64,000 nt of DNA from Pelotalea chapellei (GTDB taxonomy: Bacteria; Desulfobacterota; Desulfuromonadia; Geobacterales; Pseudopelobacteraceae), in assembly GCF_018531195.1 (NCBI RefSeq), contig NZ_JAHDYS010000008.1:1-64000 (forward strand), given 5' to 3'. Made by a program: the position numbers and the translations under genes. Below, in pieces: positions 8,217 to 16,346 of the stretch. The notes beneath the pieces were generated by a model. The model did not search any database. It was given only the letters and a program-made list of their open reading frames with translations, and had not been told where the DNA came from. Position 1 is the first letter of the stretch; each line of letters starts with the position of its first letter.

Positions 8217-8822
8217 TCATTCTCCAAGCTGCCTGCCATCATTGAGGCTTGTACCCTGACCATCAAAATTTACACGCAGTTCTGGGGCACGTGTGTTGAT
8301 ATAGTATTCACCCCTCGGGTGCATACAGGCAAGAATATCCTTGAATTTTTCTGGTGGTAGGCATTTCAGGTCAAAAGGAGGCAGCGAATCTTTTCCCGTA
8401 TCTTTAAACCATACGATTGCAGCTTTTTTGGGTACTGATTTGGAAGAGTTCAGAGTGACATTGTAATTTACACTCGCAACCGCCCATTTGCAGAAACCAG
8501 GTTCAAATTTGTTCAACTCTAGGTTCAACTCATAAGTTCCATTTGTCTTTTTAAGCGGATAAACAAGACGTTCCACTCTTGGAGCGCTAGCGCCCTCTAT
8601 CCAACTTAACGTTCGATCGCAGAAAGAATTGTGTGTAGTATATACAACATCAAGCGTCTGAAGGGTTACGAGGGAATCAATTGTTCCGGAAATTTTTAAT
8701 GTTGCAGGACTATTAGCCCGAGTGCGTGGTGCTTCCGCTGCATCAAAAACTTTTTGGACCGGTTCACAACCCGCCAGCATCACGCAAAGTAGGCAAAAAT
8801 ATAAAACTAACCAATTCGACAT
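8217..8822 (-). CDS. Predicted lipoprotein of unknown function
   Basis: This 201-residue product starts at the ATG at 8822, preceded by an AGAGGAG ribosome site; the open frame extends upstream to 8996 without one. The signal peptide NWLVLYFCLLCVMLAGC ends in the lipobox LAGC, so the mature protein should be lipid-anchored at Cys. The mature part has several more cysteines and an Ig-like or beta-rich appearance (alternating SGTIDSLVTL and YELNLELN strands). I do not recognise the family. It lies between an ankyrin gene and the P5-like remnant on the same strand. Confidence 0.65.
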   Translation of the reverse strand: MSNWLVLYFCLLCVMLAGCEPVQKVFDAAEAPRTRANSPATLKISGTIDSLVTLQTLDVVYTTHNSFCDRTLSWIEGASAPRVERLVYPLKKTNGTYELNLELNKFEPGFCKWAVASVNYNVTLNSSKSVPKKAAIVWFKDTGKDSLPPFDLKCLPPEKFKDILACMHPRGEYYINTRAPELRVNFDGQGTSLNDGRQLGE

Positions 8823-8922
8823 ATTTAGTTTGCTCCTCTCTGCAATAACGGGGCCGAGGCGCACCGGCGTAGCGTCAGCGGAGCCCGTGTGCCGCCGAGT
8901 GGTTGTGCCATGTTCTTGCTCT

Positions 8923-9294
8923 TCAGGTATCTGTCTTACCGAAAATTCCTTCCCACTCTCCCTCCCAGCAAAGATCACGGGCAAGTTTGCCTTCATCGTT
9001 TCTGATTTCTGCGTCTGCGCCTTTGCTCAGAAGATACCTAGCTATCTCGAATTCGCCCATTTCGATGGCTTCATGTAAAGGGGTATTTCCGTCTTCCATC
9101 TGTATGTTTAGATCTGCACCGTTCTCGACTAGAAGTTTGGCAGCTTCGAGATCACTCCAAGTGATAACAATTCCAAGAGGCGTATTCCCAAAGATATCTT
9201 GGGAATTAACATCGGGGGGCTGTTCGGAGGAGGAGAAACCGACAACTCCCCAGCACTTATTCAATACGTCAGATACTGATCCGTACTCGCTCAT
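8923..9294 (-). CDS. Ankyrin-repeat protein, possible immunity protein
   Basis: This 123-residue cytoplasmic protein has two to three ankyrin repeats (DIFGNTPLGIVITW with KLLVENGADLN; DGNTPLHEAIEMGEFEIARYLLSKGADAE; then a short third). There is no signal peptide. Small stand-alone ankyrin proteins are often immunity partners of polymorphic or secreted toxins. Here that is inferred only from the neighbouring effector-like remnant. Confidence 0.7.
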   Translation of the reverse strand: MSEYGSVSDVLNKCWGVVGFSSSEQPPDVNSQDIFGNTPLGIVITWSDLEAAKLLVENGADLNIQMEDGNTPLHEAIEMGEFEIARYLLSKGADAEIRNDEGKLARDLCWEGEWEGIFGKTDT

Positions 9295-9335
9295 ATTGAT
9301 TCCTTGGTGCCCAACTCCTTAATCTACGGTTTCCC

Positions 9336-9380
9336 CATATAGGAAACTTGTTTCTTATATAAGAGACTTGCTTCCTATAT
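9336..9380. repeat. Left half of an AT-rich repeat array split by the IS
   Basis: Units of about 20-23 bp share a TATATA node followed by (A/G)GGA-like bases and CTTG, for example tataggaaacttgtttct then tatataagagacttgcttcc. Two nodes lie here and the array resumes at 10734, right of the IS. Joining the two flanks restores about four nodes, so the array predates the insertion. Confidence 0.55.
9377..9380. repeat. 4-bp target duplication of the IS (left copy)
   Basis: atat here and atat at 10734-10737 directly abut the two inverted ends of the element, as expected for a 4-bp target duplication. The AT-rich context makes a chance match possible. Confidence 0.55.
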
Positions 9381-10733
9381 CAGGTCTTTGAAAAACCCCA
9401 AGATTCCGGCTACATGACCTCATCTTGAAGATTTATTCGGGTTGTTTGGCCTCATTTTCCGATTGTTATGCTGTTTTTGTTGCTCTTTGAAAGCATTTTT
9501 GCCGCTAATCCGGTCCAGAGTTCGCCTTCAGGGCGATTTTATCCTGCGTTAGGTGGCACAGATCCCCAAATTTCTCATTCGGACTAGGTTGTAAGCTGTC
9601 ACCGCCAAGGTAAAGTGCCAGTCGATCTTTTTGATGCCCCTGTAGCGGGTTTTGCGGAACAGCCCCACCGTCTTAAGCCAGCCGAACACCTCTTCAATCC
9701 GCTTGCGGAACTTCTGGCTTGCCGCATAGCTTCTGTGTCGGGTGGTGCGACCATCGATGGCTGAACGGCGGCCTTTCTTGGTAGTGTTCTGTGTGACGTG
9801 AGGCGTTACATTTAAGTCCCGCATGGCAGAGACGAAGCCAAGGGTATCGTAGTTTCTGTCAGCCGCGATGGTAACCCGACGCTTGCGCGGGGCGATTTTA
9901 CCAATCATAGCCTTTGCGGTTTCTCGCTCGGCAAAACCATCGGCTTGCGTGACACTGCTCATCACAACCAGCCCATTGAGATTCTCGGTTAACAGGTGTG
10001 CCGCAAACGAGAGCCGCGGTTCCTGATTGATGCTTTTACGGTACAGCCTTGCTTCAGGATCAGTGGTTGATGAGTGAGTTTCGTTGGTGAGTTTCTCTCC
10101 CTTGAAGTTACGCTCCGGATTCTTTCCTGACGGAAGGTCCTGATCGTCGTCTCTCGGCTTGAAACTTTTTAGAGAAGCCCATGATTGGATCAATGTGCCG
10201 TCAACGCTGAAGTGATCCTTGGAAAGCAACTTACCGCGTTTGGCCTGGTCAAGCACTTCTGCCAGGAATCTGGTGGCAATGTCAGTATGAATAAGCCGTT
10301 CCTGATTCGTGCTGAAACTGGAATTGTCCCAAACCTGTTCGTCGAGCCCCAAACCAAGGAACCAACGAAACAGGAGATTGAAGTGAATTTGTTCCACCAA
10401 CTTGACGTTGCTGGGAATCGAGTACAGCACCTGAAGCAGCATGGCCTTGAGTAGCCGTTCTGGCGGAATCGACGGGCGGCCGGTGTGGGAGTACATCTGA
10501 CTGAATATCGGTGAAAGCTTCTCAAGCGCAGTATCAACCATTTGTCTGATTGGACGAAGTGGATGATCTTTGGAAACAAAGGACTCAGGCGAGAGATAAA
10601 CGAACAAGGCGTCAGATGATTGATCGAAACCGCGCATACTGTTTCTCCTGAAATATCAGCAAGATATGCACGGCATCATAACATAAGTAGCAGCTAATAC
10701 CATCATAAATACTCAGAGTTTTTCAAAGACCTG
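9381..10733 (-). mobile_element. Complete IS5-like insertion sequence, 1353 bp
   Basis: The terminal inverted repeats caggtctttgaaaaac (9381-9396) and its exact complement (10718-10733) are 16 of 16 identical. They bracket one intact transposase gene. A 4-bp atat duplication flanks the element. Identical ends, an intact gene and intact duplications suggest a recent, possibly active copy. Confidence 0.85.
9549..10637 (-). CDS. IS5-family transposase (DUF772 plus DDE)
   Basis: This 362-residue transposase has an N-terminal DUF772-type region (GRPSIPPERLLKAMLLQVLYSI, then NLLFRWFLGLGLD). A DDE domain follows, with the first Asp in HFSVDGTLI, a second in IAADRNYDTLG, and a Glu in RKRIEEVFGWLK. 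The C-terminal YNLVRMRNLG is typical of the group. The frame is uninterrupted. Family-level assignment is firm, subgroup is not. Confidence 0.88.
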   Translation of the reverse strand: MRGFDQSSDALFVYLSPESFVSKDHPLRPIRQMVDTALEKLSPIFSQMYSHTGRPSIPPERLLKAMLLQVLYSIPSNVKLVEQIHFNLLFRWFLGLGLDEQVWDNSSFSTNQERLIHTDIATRFLAEVLDQAKRGKLLSKDHFSVDGTLIQSWASLKSFKPRDDDQDLPSGKNPERNFKGEKLTNETHSSTTDPEARLYRKSINQEPRLSFAAHLLTENLNGLVVMSSVTQADGFAERETAKAMIGKIAPRKRRVTIAADRNYDTLGFVSAMRDLNVTPHVTQNTTKKGRRSAIDGRTTRHRSYAASQKFRKRIEEVFGWLKTVGLFRKTRYRGIKKIDWHFTLAVTAYNLVRMRNLGICAT

Positions 10734-10770
10734 ATATAAGATGCTTGAGGGTTTCTTATATAGGAAGCTT
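10734..10770. repeat. Right half of the AT-rich repeat array
   Basis: The right half continues the array at 9336-9380 with atataagatgcttg and tcttatataggaagcttt. It ends right at the stop codon of the gene at 10770-11144. The first four bases are the right copy of the IS target duplication. Confidence 0.55.
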
Positions 10771-11144
10771 TATGGGGCTTTACCGCGTTTCATGAATTCT
10801 CCTGAAATCCGCGACTCCAATGCTGTGTTGCGGATAAATCGATATTGTGTCAGCCACATTTTTATTTCGGGATCCCATTTTGCGCGTGCCTTACGTAATT
10901 TTTCACGCAAATCCGTTTCATTATAAGCCACCGCAATAGGGACAATATCATCATCTTTAAAGCGAAATGGTGGTTGCCATGATTTTTCATAAACCACAAG
11001 CTCTACTGTTTTTATCCGTACCCCACGTTGCTCATCGTACTGGTAACGTACACAAAGAAGCGACTCACCGTATTGCTCAACGAGGCGCTTGGTTCCTTTT
11101 TGTCCCGGTTTAAGGTGGCAGTGCGCCTTCATATCTTTCAGCAT
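10770..11144 (-). CDS. Conserved hypothetical protein
   Basis: This 124-residue soluble protein contains LLCVRYQYDEQRGVRIKTVELVVYEKSW, PFRFKDDDIVPIAVAYNETDLREKL and KWDPEIKMWLTQY. I recognise this pattern from short orphan proteins widespread in proteobacteria, often near transposons, but no function is known to me. Two conserved tryptophans and a charged helix suggest a small nucleic-acid- or protein-binding fold, which is speculation. It lies between an IS and a broken integrase. Confidence 0.65.
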   Translation of the reverse strand: MLKDMKAHCHLKPGQKGTKRLVEQYGESLLCVRYQYDEQRGVRIKTVELVVYEKSWQPPFRFKDDDIVPIAVAYNETDLREKLRKARAKWDPEIKMWLTQYRFIRNTALESRISGEFMKRGKAP

Positions 11145-11276
11145 TAGTCTTCCCTTGTCGTCATACCTGTTAGTGGTTCAGTGCAGATAAACACCTTATG
11201 GATACAGGTATTTGCTCGAAAATATACGCAGTCTTTGGTAGGGTGTAAATTAAAATTTCCCAGCAAAGGACCGGCG

Positions 11277-11620
11277 ATGATCCAGCTTCCGGTACAGATG
11301 GTTTCAGATTATCGGTCACACCTTCTTAAAGAAGAGTGATAGAGGAGAATCTTCCCGATTACCTGAAATGGCTTCGTTATTTTATCGATTTCTGCGAAAA
11401 GCACTGTAGTAACGAAGATGAGTCAGTCCGTATTCGGCAATTTCTGGATAAATTACAGGAGAAAAATCAGTCTGAAAGCCAGCGGCGCAGGGCATACAAT
11501 GCGGTGGAAAAGAAGTATCCCCGGGCGCCGAAAGAGTTTGCCCACCAGTGGTTTTTACCCCAGAAAAACCTGACGCTGGTGACGGAAAGCGGTGAGCGGC
11601 GACGTTGGCGACCTCAACGT
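11277..11620 (+). pseudogene. Relic of an integron-type tyrosine recombinase
   Basis: The reading starts at ATG 11277 (MIQLPVQMVSDYRSHLLKEE) and hits a stop at 11337. Losing one base there restores the frame, giving NLPDYLKWLRYFIDFCEKH, the N-terminal SAM-like core-binding segment of IntI-type integrases. About 50 codons on, KYPRAPKEFAHQWFLPQKNL and LTLVTESGERRR match the middle of the catalytic domain, so an internal stretch is missing. The homology ends near 11620, before the RHR-Tyr catalytic residues. It therefore has a frameshift, an internal deletion and a 3' truncation. Confidence 0.65.
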
Positions 11621-11782
11621 ACCACGGGGTACGCCTCGGTCTTTCCCTCACTTGCGCCGTGCATATCGGTCTCCTCATTACGTTTTTCAACAACCGGCTA
11701 AACATCTCCTCCCTCTCTTCATCCAAAAAGCCGACCCACCTCACCCTCAGGGTAGCGACCCCAAGCTCTTCCAATCCGGCAA

Positions 11783-11812
11783 CAAAAAAGGCAGCCTCGA
11801 TGGAAGCTGCCT
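11783..11812 (-). terminator. Rho-independent terminator of the mfd transcript
   Basis: On the minus strand the stem aggcagc/gctgcct (11789-11795 and 11806-11812) has a 10-nt loop and is followed by six T residues. It lies 83 bp past the mfd stop. Confidence 0.8.
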
Positions 11813-11894
11813 GATACCTGTTTTGATTTGTCGATTCTAAATCAGTCTCGTCTTTTACTGAGCCTTAATTCTCCCTGTTTCAGAAGCTTCAGGA

Positions 11895-14800
11895 TTATGC
11901 CGGAGCCAGCTTCATCAAAACCGTCCGGGCCGTTTCCAGAATGTCTTCGAATGCCGTGCCCCCCACTACGCAGGTCAGGCGATAATCCGGAGTGAACTGG
12001 AATCGCTTCGGCTCGTTGCGCATCATGGAGATGATCGTGTCCGGCGAGGCGGGCGTGGCAGGGTGGAATGCGATGACGACATGTTTTCCGTCGTAGTCGA
12101 TCTGTCGTACCAACAGTCGTTTGAGCATGATGCGCAGCTTCATGATCTCGAACAGATAGGATGTGGCCAGAGGATAGGCGCCAAAGCGGTCGCTGACCTC
12201 GTTCTGAACGTCGAGCACATCCTCTTCGTTTTCCGCCTGGGTCAGTTTTTTGTAGATCACCAGTCGCTGGTTGGCATCCTTGACATATGCCTCGGGGATA
12301 AATGCCGGTACTTTCAGGTTGATCTCCGGCTCGACCCGTTCAACCATTTCCTGGCCTCTCATGCGGCTGATGGTCTCTTCCAGCATCTGGTTGTAAAGCT
12401 CGAAACCGATCTCGGTGACCGTGCCGGATTGGCGGCTGCCGAGCATGTCACCCGCCCCGCGGATCTCCATGTCATGAGTTGCGATACGGAATCCTGCGCC
12501 CAATTCGGAAATTTCCTGCAGGACCCTGAGCCGCTCCCGGGCATCGGAAGATATGCTGAGCTCACCAGGTATGAGCAGGTAGGCATAGCCGCGCTGGGTG
12601 GAGCGTCCCACCCGGCCGCGCAGCTGGTAAAGCTGGGAAAGACCGAATGTGTCAGCACGATCCACGATCAGGGTGTTGGCATTGGGAATATCCAGGCCGG
12701 ACTCGATGATGGTTGTGCAGATAAGCAGGTTGGTTTCGCCATGCATGAAGCCGAGCATCACTTTTTCCAGTTCGTGCTCCCCCATCTGACCATGTCCCAT
12801 TGCAATCTTGGCCTCCGGTACTATTGCCGCGATCTGTTCGGCCCGCTTGGCGATGCTGGTGACCCGGTTATGGACAAAGAAAACCTGTCCGCCCCGCCGA
12901 AGCTCACGCATGACCGCTTCCCGGATCAGTTCCTCGGAAAAGCGCGCAATAAAGGTCTTGATCGCCAGGCGGTCAACCGGCGGGGTATCGATGATCGACA
13001 GGTCGCGAATGCCCATCATGGACATGTACAGGGTGCGCGGGATCGGGGTGGCGGTCAGGGTCATGACATCCACCATGGCGCGAAAGGCCTTGAGCCGTTC
13101 CTTGTCCTTGACGCCGAAGCGCTGCTCTTCATCCACGATCAACAGCCCCAGATCCTTGAACACCACATCCTTCTGCAGCAGGCGATGGGTGCCGATGATG
13201 ATGTCGATATCACCCTTTTTGAGCCGCTCGAGGATGGCCTTCTGTTCTTTTGGAGTGCGGAAGCGGGAGATGACCTCTACGGTTACCGGATAGTCCTTGA
13301 GCCGCGCAACGAATGTTTCGTAGTGCTGCTGGGCCAGGATGGTCGTTGGCACCAGCAAGCCGACCTGCTTGCCGTCCAGTGCGGCCTTGAAGGCGCCACG
13401 CAAGGCTACTTCGGTCTTGCCGTAGCCGACATCTCCGCAGATCAACCGATCCATGGGGCGCGAGTGCTGCATGTCCGCCAGCACGTCCTGGATAGCCGAG
13501 AGTTGGTCAGGAGTTTCCTCCCAGGCAAAGGATGCCTCGAATTCGCGGTACATCTCGTCCGGGGGAGAGAATGAAAAGCCTTCGTGAATCTGGCGTTGTG
13601 CATAGATATCCAGCAGTTCACCGGCAAGTTCTTCAATTGATTTTCTGGCTTTGCCCTTTGACTTCTCCCACGAGACTCCCCCCAGCTTATCAAGGCCGGG
13701 TGAACTTCCCTCCGGGCCGACATAGCGCTGCACAAGGGCCAGGCGGTCGACCGGCAGGTAAAGTTTGTCCCCTCCGGCATATTCCAGCAGCAGGAAGTCT
13801 CCACCAACGCCGCTGACACTGATGTGCTGGAGGCCGCGATACAGGCCGATGCCGTGGTCCACATGCACCATGTGGTCTCCGGGCTTCAACTCAGCAAGGG
13901 AGGAGAGGATCTGCTTTTTGCGCACTTCGGAAATGCCCCGGCGTCGCACCCGCTTGCCGAACAGTTCTTCTTCGGCAATTACCGCCAGCCGTGAATCCGG
14001 CAGACGGAAGCCCCGGGAGATTTCGCCCAGGAGCAGGGTTACGCGGTTTCCTTCCGGCCTCTCGGGGACCTGTGACACTTCTTCCCCAGGAGCAGGGAGG
14101 ATGGAGGAGGGGAGCCCTGCCGCCTCCGGGAAGCTTTCCTCGCTGATGACGCAGGGAATTTTGTAAGGGGCCAGCAATTCTTTCAAGCGCTCTGCCTGGG
14201 GGCGCTGGTGACAAGCAATCAGGATATGGTAGTTGCGGTCGAGCCAGTCCCGCAGATGGTTGGAAAGCGGAGCAAGGGCGTGGGTGGTCTCCTTTGAGAC
14301 GGTCACACGTAGATCGCCATTGTCCTGGCAGGGGATGCTTATTGAGGCGGAGACCTCGCCGCCGGTGAGGTTCAATACAGGAAACTTCAGGCCGGCTCGC
14401 CGTGCAATGATTGCCTGGAGTTCCTGCTGATCGAGGAACAGCTTTTCGGGAGGGGCATGGGGTAGGCGGCCGGTGCGTGCCGTTTCGGCGCCTTTCTCAA
14501 TTTCTTCGCCCAGGTGTTGGCAGGATTCCTGGATCAGATCGGGATCAAGCAGCACCAGTGTCGCATCAGGAGCATAGTCGAATATAGTCTCCATACCCGG
14601 ATGCAGCAGCGGCTGAAGAAATTCCACCCCCTGGTAATATACGGAGCTCTTCAGGTCGTTCAGGATCGCCAGTCGCCGATCCGCTGGGATATCCAGATCA
14701 TCGCAGCAGGTCTTCAGCCGCGGAGCGATATTTTCCAGCACCTCATCGGTCAGCAGGATTTCCCGTGAAGGGAGCAGAACCAGTTCATCGATGGCCTGAA

Positions 14801-15440
14801 GGGAACGTTGGGTAAGGGGGTCGAAAGAACGGATGGTTTCTGCTGTGTCTCCAAAAAACTCGATGCGCACCGGTGTCGGCAGGTTGGGTGGAAAAATGTC
14901 CAGAATTCCGCCGCGTACCGTGAAAGTGCCGCGATCTTCCACCAGCGGAGCATTGGCGTAACCCATCTTGATCAACCGTGCCAGCAGGTCGTCGCGTTCG
15001 AATTCTTCACCAGCCACCAGATAGCAGGAGGCATCGCTGAAAGTCTGCCGTCCCAGCACCCGCTGCAGGGCAGCAGCCACAGGCAGGACCACCACGCGCC
15101 CCAGCCCGTTTTGCAGGCGGAAGAGGGTGTCCAGGCGTGCTCCGGAAATATCAGGGTGGGGGGATGCTGCAGTAAAGGGTGGTACATCCCAGGCAGGGAA
15201 GGAGAGGGGGGTGCTGCCGCCGGTAAAAAAACCAAGCTCGAGGCAGAATTCATCCGCTGCAGCCTGGTCCGGTGTGAGCACTATCAACTGCTTCAGCTGC
15301 AAACGGAGCAGTTCTGCCACTACCCAGGCCGCTGCAGATCCTTTCAGTCCGGGGAGCGCAATGTGCCCGGAGTTGCGTTGCAGGGCAGCTAGAATTTCTG
15401 CTGTTTGGGGTGTGAAGATCGATTTGTTGCTGGATTGCAT
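11895..15440 (-). CDS. mfd: Transcription-repair coupling factor Mfd
   Basis: Mfd is the ATP-dependent DNA translocase that removes RNA polymerase stalled at lesions and recruits UvrA. At about 1181 residues it has the normal length. The UvrB-homology region at the N-terminus is followed by the RNA-polymerase-interaction domain (VHVDHGIGLYRGL), the superfamily 2 helicase core with Walker A GDVGYGKTEVAL, the DEEQ box (LIVDEEQRFGV), TLTATPIPRTL and QLRGRVGRS. The TRCF C-terminal domain comes last. Two starts are possible, TTG 15461 or ATG 15440; neither has a clear ribosome site, and I list the ATG. The upstream gene is on the same strand and close, so they are likely cotranscribed. Confidence 0.96.
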   Translation of the reverse strand: MQSSNKSIFTPQTAEILAALQRNSGHIALPGLKGSAAAWVVAELLRLQLKQLIVLTPDQAAADEFCLELGFFTGGSTPLSFPAWDVPPFTAASPHPDISGARLDTLFRLQNGLGRVVVLPVAAALQRVLGRQTFSDASCYLVAGEEFERDDLLARLIKMGYANAPLVEDRGTFTVRGGILDIFPPNLPTPVRIEFFGDTAETIRSFDPLTQRSLQAIDELVLLPSREILLTDEVLENIAPRLKTCCDDLDIPADRRLAILNDLKSSVYYQGVEFLQPLLHPGMETIFDYAPDATLVLLDPDLIQESCQHLGEEIEKGAETARTGRLPHAPPEKLFLDQQELQAIIARRAGLKFPVLNLTGGEVSASISIPCQDNGDLRVTVSKETTHALAPLSNHLRDWLDRNYHILIACHQRPQAERLKELLAPYKIPCVISEESFPEAAGLPSSILPAPGEEVSQVPERPEGNRVTLLLGEISRGFRLPDSRLAVIAEEELFGKRVRRRGISEVRKKQILSSLAELKPGDHMVHVDHGIGLYRGLQHISVSGVGGDFLLLEYAGGDKLYLPVDRLALVQRYVGPEGSSPGLDKLGGVSWEKSKGKARKSIEELAGELLDIYAQRQIHEGFSFSPPDEMYREFEASFAWEETPDQLSAIQDVLADMQHSRPMDRLICGDVGYGKTEVALRGAFKAALDGKQVGLLVPTTILAQQHYETFVARLKDYPVTVEVISRFRTPKEQKAILERLKKGDIDIIIGTHRLLQKDVVFKDLGLLIVDEEQRFGVKDKERLKAFRAMVDVMTLTATPIPRTLYMSMMGIRDLSIIDTPPVDRLAIKTFIARFSEELIREAVMRELRRGGQVFFVHNRVTSIAKRAEQIAAIVPEAKIAMGHGQMGEHELEKVMLGFMHGETNLLICTTIIESGLDIPNANTLIVDRADTFGLSQLYQLRGRVGRSTQRGYAYLLIPGELSISSDARERLRVLQEISELGAGFRIATHDMEIRGAGDMLGSRQSGTVTEIGFELYNQMLEETISRMRGQEMVERVEPEINLKVPAFIPEAYVKDANQRLVIYKKLTQAENEEDVLDVQNEVSDRFGAYPLATSYLFEIMKLRIMLKRLLVRQIDYDGKHVVIAFHPATPASPDTIISMMRNEPKRFQFTPDYRLTCVVGGTAFEDILETARTVLMKLAPA

Positions 15441-15473
15441 GTTTGGACCATAATTGGACAAATTGATGTGTTG

Positions 15474-16031
15474 TTATGCGCGCCGACGAGCCTTTATCTT
15501 GGGTCTTCCATTTTCTATTACTACGCGGAATACCAAATCATCACTACCCAGGCGGGTAGCCAAAGCAGGCTTGCTTTTTTCGATGCTTTTCGCTACCGCT
15601 TCCCGGCTCAAGTTTTCCACGGGAAGGTTGCACTTTTGACGCGCCTCGCGATACTCCGAGTAAATGCGCTCCAGGTCAATCTCCCGGCTCGATTCGCCAT
15701 TATCCTGTCGTTGGTTTTCCCTGGTGCTGTGCTGGTTGCGATGCAGGTCGCTGATAAAGCGGTCACGGGAATATCTGCCTTCATCGATCAGCCGCAGAAT
15801 TCTGTTCCAGTGTTCGCGGTAGGTGCTGAGGCGGGCAACAAGCATCTGATACTTGTGTTTGTACATGGTGTTGTTGATGGGAGTTGCAGAATGCAGTCGC
15901 GCCAGTTTCTCTACTGTTCCCAGTAACTGGAGTGGTTCGCGCTTTTCAAGCCCGATGAAATACTGCTCGTAACGGGTTATCAGCTCCCCGAGCTGATGTT
16001 CCAGTTGTGTGAGGTCTTCTGCAATAGCCAT
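15474..16031 (-). CDS. Coiled-coil protein upstream of mfd (MXAN_5187-like)
   Basis: This 185-residue highly charged protein begins with a long predicted coiled coil (EDLTQLEHQLGELITRYEQYFIGLEKREP). The RYEQYFIGLEKREP stretch followed by YREHWNRILRLIDEGRYSRD matches the pattern I know from the MXAN_5187 C-terminal family in deltaproteobacteria. Its function is unknown. The ATG at 16031 has an AAGGG site. It ends a few bases before mfd begins and probably shares its transcript. Confidence 0.6.
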   Translation of the reverse strand: MAIAEDLTQLEHQLGELITRYEQYFIGLEKREPLQLLGTVEKLARLHSATPINNTMYKHKYQMLVARLSTYREHWNRILRLIDEGRYSRDRFISDLHRNQHSTRENQRQDNGESSREIDLERIYSEYREARQKCNLPVENLSREAVAKSIEKSKPALATRLGSDDLVFRVVIENGRPKIKARRRA

Positions 16032-16346
16032 TGATCAACCCTTGTGCAGGTTCTTGGAGCAAATTGAAAGGATATATCCAAACTACCCTCACAGTAAAGC
16101 TTTAAACAGGTTGTTGAAAATCTACTGCAGGGTCGATCTGCGGGATGGTCCTTGATGAGGTTCAAATGATATTTCAGGTCTGCTTAAGTCGTTTTGATCG
16201 TGCTCACTAATTGCTCTTGGCCTTCTTGTCACGTTTTCCCGTAGTCCGTGAATTCACCGCATATTGACTTGACTGGGGTGGGGCCTTCGCTTACACTATT
16301 GCGGCAAATAATGAAGTAAAACCAATCAGAAACAGCTGGAGCCCCT
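16032..16346. other. Divergent intergenic region between the coiled-coil gene and glmU
   Basis: This 315-bp stretch holds the glmU promoter (see 16269) and presumably the divergent mfd-side promoter. No gene or repeat is seen. Confidence 0.5.
16269..16297 (+). promoter_or_regulatory. Sigma-70 promoter of glmU
   Basis: TTGACT (16269-16274) and TACACT (16292-16297) are separated by 17 nt, a good sigma-70 match about 50 bp before the glmU ATG. Confidence 0.6.

Noticed and set aside
4400-11300. Integron cassette array suggested by the integrase relic
   Set aside because: A few GTTAG/CTAAC-like strings occur but none forms a paired attC with the right spacing; I do not claim an array.
12063-13574. 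Open frame of 503 codons antisense to mfd
   Set aside because: It mirrors the mfd codon pattern on the opposite strand and encodes no recognisable protein; mfd is clearly the gene.
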